From Hemicentrotus pulcherrimus (lineage: Eukaryota > Echinodermata > Echinoidea > Camarodonta > Strongylocentrotidae): a stretch of 64,000 nt of DNA. The position numbers and the translations under genes are program-made. The notes below the pieces were generated by a model. The model saw only the letters and a list, made by a program, of their open reading frames with translations, was not told where the DNA came from and made no database searches. The number at the start of each line of letters is the position of its first letter. The first letter of the stretch is position 1. The stretch is from NCBI GenBank assembly GCA_003118195.1, contig BEXV01000438.1:58881-122880 (forward strand), given 5' to 3'. Positions 12,830 to 22,400 of this stretch are shown one piece after another.

Positions 12830-13410
12830 ATACACATATTTTGTGAACATATTAAAAACAGTATCAAAAAAAAAAAAAAAAAAAAAAAAAAAATAGAATA
12901 AAAAAAAAGAAAAAAAAAAAAAAAAACTAGTGACTAAAAATTGGAGAAAATGTGAACACAATGTGGAAACCGTCAGCATAGAATGAAAACAATGCGAACA
13001 TCGCATCTAAATTGTGGGAATACAGGATGGGAGCATTGTAGGCACAGTCTAAACGGTGCCAACTCAGTGAGTAAACATCGGGAACACAGTGTGGGGGGTT
13101 CGTGAACATAATGTGGAAACAGAGGGTAGGTAATGGCAGCCGTATACATAAAATATTGCAACAGTGAGGGCGCATTGTCTAAGTAATGACAGCTCAGTGT
13201 GGACATATTCGGTGTGGAAACATTGGAAACAGTGTGAACGCGTACAGAAAACTTTTACTGGTTGAGCCAGGGAGTTGGGGATAATTATAGCATGTATTTT
13301 TAAGCTTCTACCAACCTTAGTAGGCAAGCTTTCATCACGTGTGAGCACAGTATTGGAACCAAATTGACCAAGTTTGGAAACATTGCAATCACAGTGCAGG
13401 GAACATAATT
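12830..13410. repeat. Degenerate GGAAACA/GTGTGAACA repeat field with poly(A) inside
   Basis: Short related words (GTGGAAACA, GTGTGAACA, GTGAACATA, GGAACATAA, TTGGAAACA) recur irregularly over about 580 bases, broken by an A-rich tract at 12866-12926. It looks like an old, eroded short-period satellite. The open frames on the minus strand across it overlap in three frames, as expected for a repeat. Confidence 0.6.
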
Positions 13411-13626
13411 ATGTTCATTATGACATCGTCTTTCTGAACACGCGGCTTTTATTCTGTGTCTTAAAAAAAAGGATATATAACAGTGTGAATGTGCGGCGCA
13501 TTCAATATCTCTTTTTGGATGGATGGTATGGTGGAAAGTATTGCTATTAAATTGATTTAGAACGCTACGGCTACCTTCTAAAAATAAACATTTCCCAACA
13601 CGAATCACGAATAAATTGTAAACTAT

Positions 13627-13649
13627 AATATATATATATATATATATAT
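13627..13649. repeat. (TA)n microsatellite
   Basis: About 11 uninterrupted TA units. Confidence 0.9.
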
Positions 13650-13779
13650 TGAATGTATAAACTGCAACGAGTATAATGATTCGGTTGCCATGAAAATAGC
13701 TTCACCACGTGATCACCTCAATACTAATCATCAAATCCTTTCGGTTTCGCTGATTTTTAAAATATATTTATACACTATT

Positions 13780-14340
13780 TCAAAGCTTGATCGCGCCCAC
13801 AGATATGATATGATTGAGACATTTCACAACAAATGGCGAGGGGTACCTGAAAAAACGCTCCATCAATCCGGCGACCCCTCCGCCGATCTGTCTGCAGATT
13901 GGATTTGGTGGGATAAAGTGATCGCATACCGCGCTGAGCTCGCTTGCACGCTACCGTTAGGAAAGGCGGTATTAGTACGATGATCCTGCCAGATTTAGCC
14001 GCATATAATACAACTAATCGCTCCCGGAACGCGCTAGAGTATGATATATCTACACACGGTGATGGGGATTGTGGTCGAGCTGGGATTGGTTTTAAACCAA
14101 AACATCCATTTTTTGGTAAACACACTCTCGTCATAATTATTGGCCATCGAGCTAGCTGGACATTTGCCTGGCTGCGCTCCAGAAGCATTCAGGAGTTGGA
14201 AATGGCGCCACGCTTTTTGGCTTTGTCGTTGTCATTTGGTTCAAGATGGCGCTTTTCTTTCTCTCCTATATTTTCGCCACTTCGTAGAGGACTTTACGCG
14301 CGGTGGTCGTTCGAGTTAAGCCTTACTTTTTAACACAACT
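13780..14340. other. High-complexity G+C-richer island, candidate regulatory DNA
   Basis: This stretch, 3.9-4.5 kb upstream of the inferred MyoD start site, is free of simple repeats and richer in G+C than its neighbours. Overlapping open frames of 97-137 codons on both strands follow from composition and show no recognisable domain. A conserved upstream enhancer is one explanation, a decayed unique insert another. Confidence 0.3.
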
Positions 14341-14589
14341 TTTACAATGAGTTCAGTTGTATGAAAGCTGAAAGGCAAGATAAAACAGAATGTCGAAAGT
14401 TTGAAATAAAGCGGATAAAAAGAGGTATTATTACATAGTGATAATGGCAATAACAGTGTAAGGGCAAACAATTATAGTAATGGATTTTGGTAGTTTTTTT
14501 TATTTGATTTATACCAGATTGGTTTTGAACGGAAGGTACGTGCCCCCTCCCCCAACCCAGGTCCGCCAATGACACCCATCTTCCCTAGG

Positions 14590-14661
14590 GTTGCTGTGGT
14601 CTAGTGGATAAGCCTTTGAACTGTAAATCACAAATTACTGTTCAAATACGAGTCCAGCACT
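14590..14661 (+). repeat. tRNA-like sequence (Tyr-like), probable SINE head or tRNA pseudogene
   Basis: 72 bases with an A-box-like TGGTCTAGTGG, a CTGTAAA anticodon loop (GTA) and a B-box-like GTTCAAATAC. The ends GTTGCTG and CAGCACT can pair except at one mismatch and one wobble. The anticodon and T stems do not pair, so it is not a functional tRNA. Confidence 0.45.
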
Positions 14662-14840
14662 AACTATGAGTTGGCAAGCGGTTAATGAACATTATTTTTT
14701 TGTAAAAGGATACCTGGCTGAAACGTTCCCAAGGAAGTGGAGAATGTGCATACATTGAGGGCGGCAAGCCTGAATCCGGTGACCGAAGTGCATCTGTACA
14801 GCGCTGAGAGACATCGTCGATCTACCATTTAGTATTAACA

Positions 14841-15607
14841 TTAAAGGTCGGGTGACATCAAAATATAAGTTGATTCCTGTTGATGTAAAGGCCTGCATAC
14901 AACTCATATTTTGTTAATTACAGATTTGAATATACGTCATAGATTTTTGAATATTTGTAAAAATCAAACGTGGTTTAAATAAACAAAAGACAGTGGTACG
15001 TATCAACTTTCCCTAGCTCGACACATGCTCACTGGAGAATTGCATTATTTCATACAATACCTACCATTACCTTTCTTTTCATGGTGATGCTACAGCCTTT
15101 CTATGAATGAATGGTGGTGGTTATTTTACCTGGCTGCTAAGAAAGCATAAATGCTTGTAAGTAAGCAACCAGACGGCCGACGGCTTTAGGTCCTCTCCTA
15201 GGGACCTGGTAATGAGGATTAATGCCTTACCAAAGGGTACTTTTGTCTAGCGCATCGCCTTGGTTTCGAACCCGGGTCACCGGATTACAAGACCACTCCT
15301 CTACCGACTGAGCTATCGCGCCTCCTCATAGCAACGTAGCAACTCTGTTGGTATTGTATGGTTTATTGTAAACAGGTGGTCAACTCTGCTTAAGCTACAT
15401 ACCATTGACTCCGATTGACAGATGATTTCACAATGATGAAAGAGATCTAGACCATTTTTTAGAGTGGAGCTTAGCAGGTCTGAGAAAATTATTTTTAGAA
15501 ATATTTAAAAATCTATGAAATATATTTAGATGTGTTATTAACAAAATATGAGTTTTTTTTTGCAGCCCTGCATATCAACTTATATTTGGATGTTACCCGA
15601 CCTTTAA
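14841..15607. mobile_element. TTAA-bounded inverted-repeat element (piggyBac-like MITE) with nested SINE
   Basis: The left end TTAAAGGTCGGGTGACATC (from 14841) is matched by the reverse complement of the right end (to 15607) over about 36 bases with few differences. Similarity resumes farther in at AACTCATATTTTGTTAAT (14901-14918 against 15533-15550). TTAA at both borders is the target-site signature of piggyBac-type elements. No transposase is present. The interior carries a tRNA-derived SINE that accounts for part of its length. Confidence 0.7.
15105..15325 (-). mobile_element. tRNA-derived SINE (Thr-like head), minus strand
   Basis: Read on the minus strand from about 15322, GGCGCGATAGCTCAGTCGG gives a clear A box. 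A CTTGTAA loop (anticodon TGT) follows, then a B box GGGTTCGAAACC (complement of 15262-15273). The T stem and anticodon stem do not pair fully, so this is a SINE promoter region and not a working tRNA gene. A body of about 130 bases follows to about 15105. It is nested in the TTAA-bounded element. Confidence 0.7.
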
Positions 15608-17585
15608 TCGCTATTCAAATGCCGAATATGGTCATCAGACCTTCTAGCTCGAAGACCTTCCTATAGTTCTTAAATTATAAATGACATTCTCCTCCTACAC
15701 GCAAACTCTTATGCCCCTTTCTTCTCGTTTTTATTCAAAGAGTGTAACTCCGAATTAAATTTAAGCCACGCAGAAGGCCGCTGCCCATGAATCAGAATTC
15801 GATGGATTAATCCCCCGGTTCTGCACGGCTCGTCGATGACCCCAAATCACTGTCCTTTTCGTGGGGTCCAACCCGCCGCAATGCAACTAATTTAGAGCCA
15901 CCTGTCCGTAATGATTGAGTCAAATTTTTAGAAGAAAAGACTGCCAAATTCCCTTTACCTCTTCGCTTCCTCTTTAGTGGAAACTCACACTTTTTCTGAA
16001 ATAANATTATACACAGGCGGGTCACTATGTTTCATTTATTACGCAACTTAAGAAAGTCTGTCCCTTAGAAGTTTAGAGTTCGTATATTAAAGCCTTTTCT
16101 GCTAATATTTTTTTGAGACATAATTAAACATTTCATAATTATGACTAATGTAATATAAATTGGTACTACTTGCTCTACTAGTTTTTTTTAGGAGGGCGGG
16201 GCTTGAAGTTAAATTAATATTGGGTCAATAAAAGAAAATACCGTGTGAAATATTTTGTCAAAAATAAGATTTTAGATATGATTAATTTTGTCTCTTCCTG
16301 ACGCGTACATGGCACATGAAACCCACGCAAAGGGAGAAGCGAAAAGGGGATTTCAAATGTCAGGCCTATTCAAATTAGTCTTGAATAATCTTGACAAATT
16401 GTATGATGCCGATTTCATTTACGAAATGATATAAGGGTACTCAATATGAAAGACACCAATCAGACTTAATGAGACAAAATGTGTCTAATATACAGTTAAT
16501 CTTATTCTGAGAATAAGATACATGTAGGCCTGTTAAGGATTAAGTCATGGAAAAATTATTTTCTTTGCTAGTTTAATTTCAATATATTTTTTTTGATAAA
16601 TACACGTGTTCTAAATTCCAAGCCGACTAAGTTTACTTTATGATTATTGAAGGAAATGGGCTAAAAACCTATATGAAATTATCCAAAGCTCATCTTTTTT
16701 CTTTTTTTTGGTTGAAGAGTTTGTAATGACAACCATTGAATTAGGCACTCAACTATCTGGAATCATCTATGTTTCTCATTCACACAATGTAATTGTGATT
16801 ATCACGATAATGCTATTAATCAATTTTCACCTCGAGATTACATTTATTTTTGGAAAGTGTGAATTGCGGCATTATATCGTCATACCACGGTTGTACATGT
16901 ACCGAGTTCGTCTTGCAACAGTGACGAAACGTGTGTAGGAACTTCAAGGAAATGTTCAATTGGTTGGTACACACACTCATTAGACACTTGCACACCTGTC
17001 AATCAAATATTGTTGCAATAATGATGCGAGGGCGTGGTCACAAAATGCGCGCCAGTCCCTCCCCTGACTTTCGTTCCCTCCTTTTTAATGTCAACTTTTT
17101 ATCATTTTTGCATTATTTATAGTTCAATTTTCTTTTCCCTCTCAATTTGTCACTATTAATAATTCTCTTCCAGTTTTCATTTTGTATACAATTGTTATCA
17201 TTCATATTTTTAGTAATGCCTACCTTCTTCTCTTCGTACTAAATATTTTTTTTTTTTTTACAGTCTGTGTAAAATGTTATATGAAAAAAGCGTATCAAAT
17301 GTTAATGTGTCACATGTAAAAGTTACATAATTTCATATACATATTTGTGTTCGGAAAAAAAGATGAGAAAGAGACGATATATAGAAAGAAACTAATTAAT
17401 TAATTACAAATATGTGTCAGTTAAAATTCGTCTTCTAGTAATTACATTTTAATGAATTCAATTATCTGTCAATTGATGTATGGATTAAGTTTTATCTTTG
17501 TTCTCATCCATGCTATCGTTTAATAAATATCTATAAGATATATAGCATGGGTGAGAATAGAGATTAAATGAAACCATATATACAT
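15608..17585. other. Intergenic DNA upstream of the MyoD promoter
   Basis: AT-rich, with a single N at 16005 and a CACCTG E-box at 16993-16998. No coding region is supported. Confidence 0.5.
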
Positions 17586-17703
17586 AACACATCACCACTA
17601 AACCCTAATATGTAAATGCATATTAGCTACAATTAGTGCAACACGGATGATAATTATAATTAAACCACAGACGTGTTGCAAAAGGTATGACGGGGGCGGA
17701 GGG
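17586..17703 (+). repeat. 118-bp repeat, copy 2, ending at a single N
   Basis: Exact copy of 9266-9383. It stops precisely at the N at 17704. Potential stems: CTAATATG 17605-17612 with CATATTAG 17619-17626, and TGCAACACG 17637-17645 with CGTGTTGCA 17672-17680. Because the repeat end coincides with the N, this copy may be an assembly artefact. Confidence 0.85.
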
Positions 17704-17733
17704 NAGATATCTTTTCGTCTTGGCATCTATACT

Positions 17734-17793
17734 TTGGGCGGAGATTGGTGCCTAATTAACGGTGTGAGTTTCTATTACCGTTAACCCGCCCAA
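17734..17793. promoter_or_regulatory. Nested inverted repeats upstream of MyoD
   Basis: TTGGGCGG (17734-17741) pairs with CCGCCCAA (17786-17793). Inside it TTAACGGT (17756-17763) pairs with ACCGTTAA (17777-17784). Both pairs are perfect 8-mers and nested, about 460-520 bases before the TATA box. They could be paired factor sites or a cruciform. Confidence 0.4.
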
Positions 17794-18208
17794 GCGCGAA
17801 AGAACGAGCTGTAAACGAGTTAGTGTATAGAGAGTAAATTTCCTGTGTGAAAAATTATATGATATACAGATTTGAAGAGCCTTTCTAAGGAGACGATGTT
17901 GAGCGTGTGATGATCTATTTCCTTAGTCTCTTTTCTCATACCCCAATATTAAATTTTTTAAAAAAGAGGACATTTCAAGGTGAAAAATCCATTTGGTTTT
18001 AAAAGAGGTTTCATTTGCAAGGATTTAAACATTTCTTGATGATACTATAATGTTATGCTCATGTTTTCACATTTAGTAGATTTCGTATTCGTCTACAAAA
18101 TATGAGTATGTTTCCTTCCAGATCCTGCCAACGCTTGAAACGCAGACTAACTCTTACAAAACTTTTCTTCTGTCGCAATCTCGCCGAAGTGGCGCTCTTG
18201 TGTTTCGT

Positions 18209-18214
18209 CAGTTG
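18209..18214 (+). promoter_or_regulatory. E-box (CAGTTG) just upstream of the TATA box
   Basis: CAGTTG is a MyoD-type E-box and sits 37 bases before the TATA box. MRF genes are often auto- or cross-regulated through proximal E-boxes. A single 6-base site is weak evidence, and binding is an inference from position. Confidence 0.4.
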
Positions 18215-18250
18215 GTTGGCATAGAAGTGTGACGCGTTCTCGATCAGCCC

Positions 18251-18258
18251 TATATAAA
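18251..18258 (+). promoter_or_regulatory. MyoD1: TATA box of MyoD
   Basis: TATATAAA lies about 617 bases before the start codon. A start site about 29-30 bases downstream would fall near 18280 (TTACAT, a fair initiator). G+C content rises sharply after it and the leader has no long open frame, as expected of a 5' UTR. The start site is inferred from spacing only. Confidence 0.75.
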
Positions 18259-18433
18259 GCTGCGGTGACCCCTCGTATTACATGGCCCCGTAGCCGACCG
18301 ATCAAACTATCTCTCTCGCGTTCTCTTTCTCTCTCTTCTCATCTCCACTTCTTCGTAACTCACTCGTAACGCATCCACTGGTAGATTGTTGTTGTAGCGG
18401 GGCAAACGGACTTCCGTATTGCGCGCGAGGTAC

Positions 18434-18466
18434 ATGTGTACTTTTTTCTCGGTTTTGTTTCGATAG
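18434..18466 (+). promoter_or_regulatory. Upstream ORF of 10 codons in the MyoD leader
   Basis: An ATG at 18434 opens 10 codons and ends at TAG 18464-18466, out of frame with the main start. Three bases before the ATG is a T, a weak context, so most ribosomes would probably scan past. It lies inside the leader if transcription starts near 18280. Whether it is translated is unknown. Confidence 0.45.
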
Positions 18467-18517
18467 TTTAGTGTCGTCTTCTTTTTGCAACTCACGTGCT
18501 GAACGAAACAGGGGCAG

Positions 18518-18523
18518 ATGTAG
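18518..18523 (+). promoter_or_regulatory. Minimal upstream ORF: ATG immediately followed by TAG
   Basis: ATGTAG in the leader, 350 bases before the MyoD start and the last upstream ATG before it. Start-stop elements stall ribosomes and can repress the main frame in studied plant and animal leaders. The base at -3 is C, so initiation may be weak. Translational control here is inference. Confidence 0.45.
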
Positions 18524-18867
18524 ACGTCAACCCTTCTCTGTACTTTCTTCTGAAGTAAGTCGCATCTACTATTAAGGGAGGACGATCCACCCTCAAAGCT
18601 TCAGATAGCCAGGAGTCCTTAGAGAGAAGAAGATATCCAAAGCACTTTGCTCTGTGCCACTACGTCGTCTTCCAACTTGTGTCATCATCTTTACGGAATC
18701 TTTATCTTATTTTACCTCGGCTAACTTCTGCGAATTTTAAAGCAGATTTCTTCAGAGGATTCTTCTGGGAATTTGCTCTTTAACTCCAGAACATTATTCA
18801 AACAAGGGTCTTGGACCTTTGTTGATATTTCTGATTTTTTGGCGGTGATCTTGGGACAACTTTTAAG

Positions 18868-19443
18868 ATGGAGCCGATGAGGAGTAGTTGCCGTTACACA
18901 GAAATGCAGACAGTATCTTACTACGATGGGTACCCGTCGACGAACGGCGACATGAACGCCTATAATGCCAACACAGCCATCAACTCCATGTACGCGAATA
19001 CTTTCGCGAACGACGCCCACCCTAATCATGCGAGGAACGGCGGCAGCCAATGCTACGGGAGCGATTCGGCCAACTCGAGCCCCGGCGAAAGCTGTCGCGA
19101 GGAGGACTTGGAGCACGTGCTCGCGCCCGGCTTCCCGGGGCAAGGAGAGCGACGGTGTCTGATGTGGGCCTGCAAGGCCTGCAAGCGAAAAAACGTGGCC
19201 GTCGACAAGAGAAAGGCGGCGACGCTCCGTGAACGGAGACGACTTCGAAAGGTGAACGAGGCGTTCGAAGCACTGAAGAGGCATACGTGTGCGAACCCCA
19301 ACCAGCGGTTGCCAAAAGTAGAGATCCTGAGAAATGCCATTGAATACATAGAGAAACTGGAAAGATTACTGCAGGTGGAGAAAGCAAATGGGGACAGCGA
19401 AATGGACTCGGCAGAAACAAGCTCAAACACATCAGACGCCATG
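18868..19443 (+). CDS. MyoD1: MyoD exon 1, coding (residues 1-192)
   Basis: The ATG at 18868 has a good context (A at -3, G at +4), and an in-frame TGA at 18832-18834 closes the frame 36 bases upstream, so no longer N-terminus is possible on this exon. The exon encodes the whole DNA-binding and dimerisation unit: the acidic/Tyr-rich N-terminus (1-80), the His/Cys motif, the basic region and HLH, and the start of a Ser/Thr-rich linker. It ends GCC ATG followed by the donor GTAAGA at 19444, phase 0. Base composition is clearly richer in G+C than its surroundings. Reading on into the intron would add 38 unrelated residues and stop at 19560, so intron retention would give a 230-residue protein lacking helix III. 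Confidence 0.96.
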
Positions 19444-22400
19444 GTAAGATCCTCTCTCTATAAATCCAACAATTATGTCAATATAAACGTAAAACATATC
19501 ATTGATAACAATTTACACGGGTATATCATATGCATTTTCTTAAATCATGTATCTGAATAACGGGACAAGCTTTTGAATAATTTACTAACGTGCCATTCGA
19601 CTGATTGATATTTTAATTGATATCGTATTAATTTGATCAGCGTGTTCACTGCACTGTTGTATTGTTGTGAAGAAAGTGCCGAGGCTGGCATGCGTTGTCT
19701 TATGAATGGCCGCACAATTTTGGATGTAAGAAGAGAAAAGTTGACAGAGAGTAATATAGAAATACTGTACATCACCAAAAAGCAACCATAGCTACTAACA
19801 TGATGCCACGGCGTATAGTTCCTAAATAGTTATAAGAACAAAACCCTACCCCTTCGGAGCAGGAGAATAGTCAAAATTTGTAAAAATGTATGTTTTTTTA
19901 TCACCGTCAATAGAGTGCCGAAGGCCCATTTCTTCGCGCGTAATGCCAAATCCATATGACATAACACGACTATCAATCAGATCACAACAAATACTAAATT
20001 CTATTCATTTTCTTGATCAACATCCTGAAAGTACATTATTGTTTTTTCGAGGGGTGCACGAAAATCAAAACAACCAATAATTTGTTCTCATTACATGGTA
20101 CTCCATATTAACAGAACTAGAAACCAGACACCTGCAAATTCTAGTGAATTATTCCGGTAAAGCTACGATTTACAGCTCGTAAATGTCGAAAACCAAGGAC
20201 GACAACACAGGGGAAGACATTAATCGTTCACTCACTCATTTTATCCTTCCGGAAGACATAGCATTTTTTCCCCTCAGAGTGAGCCCAAAAGTTCCAAGGC
20301 TTTGGTTTCTACCGAGAAAATTCATCATCCTTTAATAGAGGAAGACGTCATATCTTTTTGGCGCCATATATTTTCATCCAAGAGAGGGGAAAATGAAAGA
20401 AACTTGTTGTGACGCGCTTTACAACAATGGCTCATAGTTTGTTAACATGTTGAGATGTTTTTCAAAAAAATGTTACAAATGTCATATACTATCATGTTAT
20501 GGCAGGCGACAGTGAACTAAACGTGAGGAACTTACTTAATTCTATACAATCCATATGTTTTAATTTGAACATTAAGCGCCTACAGCCGCCACAGTTGCCG
20601 TGGATAATTTTGTGTCTTTGGAACTTCGAATTGAATAAGAAATCATACTCTAGTCAAATTGTACTCTATCCCCTTTTCTTACGAGAAGCAGAGAAGGAAT
20701 GCATGGTCTTCAATATCGAACTCAATCCAAAACAAGATATAGATATCTGGGCAGCTCTTTTATTTGTATTTATCCTTTTATTCGCACAATAACCGTACTA
20801 TAAACTACAATCAGACGCAAAACAAAGTTATTTGATCATGACTTTGCAACATTCTTTGACATAGTTATTTCATATGTAGTACGAATTTAAGGCGAAAGAG
20901 GCAAATACTCTTTAAAACAATACCCAACTTGTTGAAAGTTGAGCAGGTGAAAATAACCTTGTGTTCGCCAGATCGAGCAGGTTTCCAGGTTTGTCAGTTG
21001 CATTAATCCCCCCTGTCTTTTCCTCGCCATACCATCCCTACCTGACGCACTGTGACTAATAACACATTGGGTTAGCAGGGCAGCGGTTAAAGACTCGTTG
21101 CCACGGCAACTGAAACAGCTGAAGAAGACGACTGTGAAAGAAAGTGACATGGCTTATCTAGTTGACGAGAGCGAACACTGGACATTAGGAACCATCTAGA
21201 GAAAAAAAAGTACGTTACCTTTACAATGAAACCGAGTAAAAAATCGTGGTTACTTGCAACAAACTTGAGAGGATGACGAAGCTGAATTTGTAGCTTCATC
21301 TTTAAATCTAAGAAAACACTTTTGTTAAAGCATGTGACATTGTGGCATGGTCATTATCCCAACTTTTATGTGAATCATCTTATGAGTGAGTTGCTGCTAA
21401 TACTTCACAATCACTTTGCATTTTTAGGGAATAAATGCACCAACGTTTCAGTTATCTCACTTACCTGCCATTTTGAAAAATCGAGTTTCTTTTAATTACA
21501 TGTAGTTCACCTCGAGAAAATATAATTTCATAGAAAATTAGAAGTATGTAAAATACTTGTCTTTCCATTGTAATTGAAGACGAACATTTTTTTTCATTCA
21601 ACTTTTGCTCGTAAGGGGGTAGGGTGGAGCTTACCAGAACTCTTACTTTTTGTCGATTATTTTTTTGTTTTTTTGTTTAACTTAACTCATAGTAGAAGCA
21701 AAGCTTGATTTCAATAGTAAGACTGGGGCAAACAAATGCAATCGTAAAGTTATCCAGATATTCTCGGACATGTTATGTAATATTATGAGCCCAAACCTGT
21801 ATATAATCAAATATTATGGTACTGAAGGTCTGTTTAGCATGTACTGTCGTACTTCTGAATGTATAATAAGGTAACACTCACATTTCTGCATGGTATTGCA
21901 GTAGCAGACAAATTGCAATCCTGAGCAACCGCACAGTTTTATACGTAATCAAGTGGTCAATCATTCGAGTGACATTGGGCTACAATCCCAAGCGAACTCA
22001 CACGTAATCAGGCGGGATAAAACTTTGCGAAAGTGGCGAAGCACAGTCCTTGATCGTCTGTAGGAAAAACAATCTTAAAGGGACATCGTCATATCTCTGG
22101 TTTAATGTTCTACGACAAAGGGTGTGAGGAGCATTGTTAAGAAATACAGATTTTGCTTAATAATAGTGTCAGCATGATAGTGCACCGTATCTTTGATTCT
22201 TTTTACTAGAAAATAAGAATTGTTATGGGTACAGCATACAAAATAATAAGCAGTATAGTTTTACCATTTTTATTTCTTGCATTTGTTCATTTATCTATTT
22301 ACTAAGTTATTTATTTGTTTGTTAATTTATCTAATTATGGAACATTTGTTCTTTGCTTTGGAATTTTAATACATTCTCGACCCTCAACGCCCCCACCCCC

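Larger units (their letters stand above)
18280..18867 (+). other. MyoD1: MyoD 5' untranslated leader (inferred)
   Basis: About 588 bases between the inferred start site and the start codon. It holds a CT-rich stretch at 18308-18344, a CACGTG E-box at 18493-18498 and three very short upstream ORFs. A consensus splice donor (GTAAGT at 18555) with a possible acceptor ending at 18755 could remove about 200 bases, but this is not needed to connect the leader to the coding exon. Confidence 0.6.

Noticed and set aside
13944..14333. Plus-strand 129-codon frame upstream of MyoD
   Set aside because: An antisense frame of similar length overlaps it, and neither shows a domain or splice context.
14590..14661. 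tRNA-Tyr gene on the plus strand
   Set aside because: The anticodon stem and T stem are broken, so only a tRNA-like relic can be claimed.
15250..15325. tRNA-Thr gene on the minus strand
   Set aside because: A and B boxes are good, but the anticodon and T stems do not pair and a SINE body follows. It is a SINE head.
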